A stretch of DNA of 64,000 nt from Glaciecola nitratireducens FR1064 (GTDB lineage Bacteria > Pseudomonadota > Gammaproteobacteria > Enterobacterales > Alteromonadaceae): NCBI RefSeq assembly GCF_000226565.1, contig NC_016041.1:682001-746000 (forward strand), read 5' to 3'. The notes under the pieces were generated by a model, which was not told the DNA's origin, ran no database searches, and worked only from the letters and a program-made list of their open reading frames with translations. The stretch's first letter is position 1, and the number at the start of each line of letters is the position of its first letter. The translations under genes and the position numbers were made by a program. Of the stretch, positions 63,058 through 64,000 are shown in pieces.

Positions 63058-63135
63058 AAATTATCAATAAATTGCGTTAAAAAAAGCCATATTAAAAAAA
63101 AGTACAAAAAAATGTGTTTTTTTCGCAATTAGCTA

Positions 63136-63164
63136 TTGCCACATGCCGATCATTTCTTTAATAT
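63136..63164 (+). promoter_or_regulatory. Promoter of the tRNA-tuf unit
   Basis: TTGCCA (63136-63141) and TAATAT (63159-63164) are 17 bases apart, followed by GCGCACCC, a GC-rich discriminator like those of the other stable RNA promoters. Confidence 0.75.
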
Positions 63165-63184
63165 GCGCACCCACTTGATGCAGT

Positions 63185-63260
<76 letters not shown>

Positions 63261-63268
63261 TCAATCTC

Positions 63269-63353
63269 GGAGGGGTACCCAAGCGGTCAACGGGAGCAGA
63301 CTGTAAATCTGCCGGCTCAGCCTTCGCAGGTTCGAATCCTGCCCCCTCCACCA
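63269..63353 (+). tRNA. tRNA-Tyr (anticodon GTA)
   Basis: 85 bases with a long variable arm; acceptor GGAGGGG/CCCCTCC, anticodon GTA in CTGTAAA and an encoded CCA. Second in the cluster, as tyrU in E. coli. Confidence 0.97.
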
Positions 63354-63386
63354 CTTTCTTATGAAGTGGGGACGAGAATTAGGAAC

Positions 63387-63461
<75 letters not shown>

Positions 63462-63469
63462 TTAACGTT

Positions 63470-63545
63470 GCTGATATGGCTCAGTTGGTAGAGCGCACCC
63501 TTGGTAAGGGTGAGGTCGGCAGTTCGAATCTGCCTATCAGCACCA
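63470..63545 (+). tRNA. tRNA-Thr (anticodon GGT)
   Basis: 76 bases; acceptor GCTGATA/TATCAGC, anticodon GGT in TTGGTAA and an encoded CCA. Fourth in the cluster, as thrT in E. coli, 66 bases before tuf. Confidence 0.97.
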
Positions 63546-63575
63546 CATCCTAATCTTCCTTCCTTACTTCATTGA

Positions 63576-64000
<425 letters not shown>

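Overview
The window reads as chromosomal DNA of a marine gammaproteobacterium of the Alteromonadales, probably close to Glaciecola, Paraglaciecola or Aliiglaciecola. This rests on the rRNA style, a MotX-type sodium-driven flagellar gene, an NhaC antiporter, DUF2789 and DUF3010 genes, and E. coli-like gene neighbourhoods (rhlB/trxA/rho, purEK, yjeT-purA, rnr-rlmB, murB-birA, a tRNA cassette before tuf). The genus is an inference. No phage, insertion sequence, integron or CRISPR array was seen.

Layout. 1-8 kb: rhlB (cut by the window edge), trxA, rho, a UbiA-family prenyltransferase, an exported M20 amidohydrolase, purE-purK and an orphan tRNA-Thr. 8-15.9 kb: an H-NOX sensor overlapping a PAS-GGDEF-EAL protein, a DUF4382 lipoprotein, a BlaI/M56 pair, a copper chaperone, Dps and a DUF962 membrane protein. 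16-21 kb: cnoX-like, yjeT-like, purA, an aldehyde dehydrogenase and a glyoxalase-fold protein. 20.6-35.1 kb: a cell-wall turnover region with an NhaC antiporter, a lipoprotein joining an AmpD/AmiD-type amidase to a YfeW-like domain, an M14 carboxypeptidase, and murQ with an SSS permease divergent from an alanine racemase and a BadF-type sugar kinase. Set inside it is a pair encoding a periplasmic 5'-nucleotidase-like protein with no recognisable metal ligands, overlapping a membrane diguanylate cyclase. 35-42.8 kb: a solute-binding protein, an M28 peptidase, fre, motX, rnr and rlmB. 43-51.6 kb: complete spc and alpha ribosomal operons, without the S10 operon in front. 51.7-58.5 kb: an exported protein built of exact 15-residue repeats, then a full rRNA operon (16S, tRNA-Ile, tRNA-Ala, 23S, 5S). 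58.6-64 kb: a methyltransferase with no ordinary start codon, a DUF3010 gene, murB-birA-coaX, four tRNAs and the start of tuf.

How it works together. Two loci point to cyclic-di-GMP signalling: H-NOX with an EAL protein, and the nucleotidase-like protein with a GGDEF protein. The murein genes form a plausible N-acetylmuramate route: amidase and carboxypeptidase release parts, the SSS permease imports sugar, the kinase makes MurNAc-6-phosphate, and MurQ converts it to GlcNAc-6-phosphate. Most other genes are housekeeping with conserved order. All calls come from reading the sequence; no database search was made.
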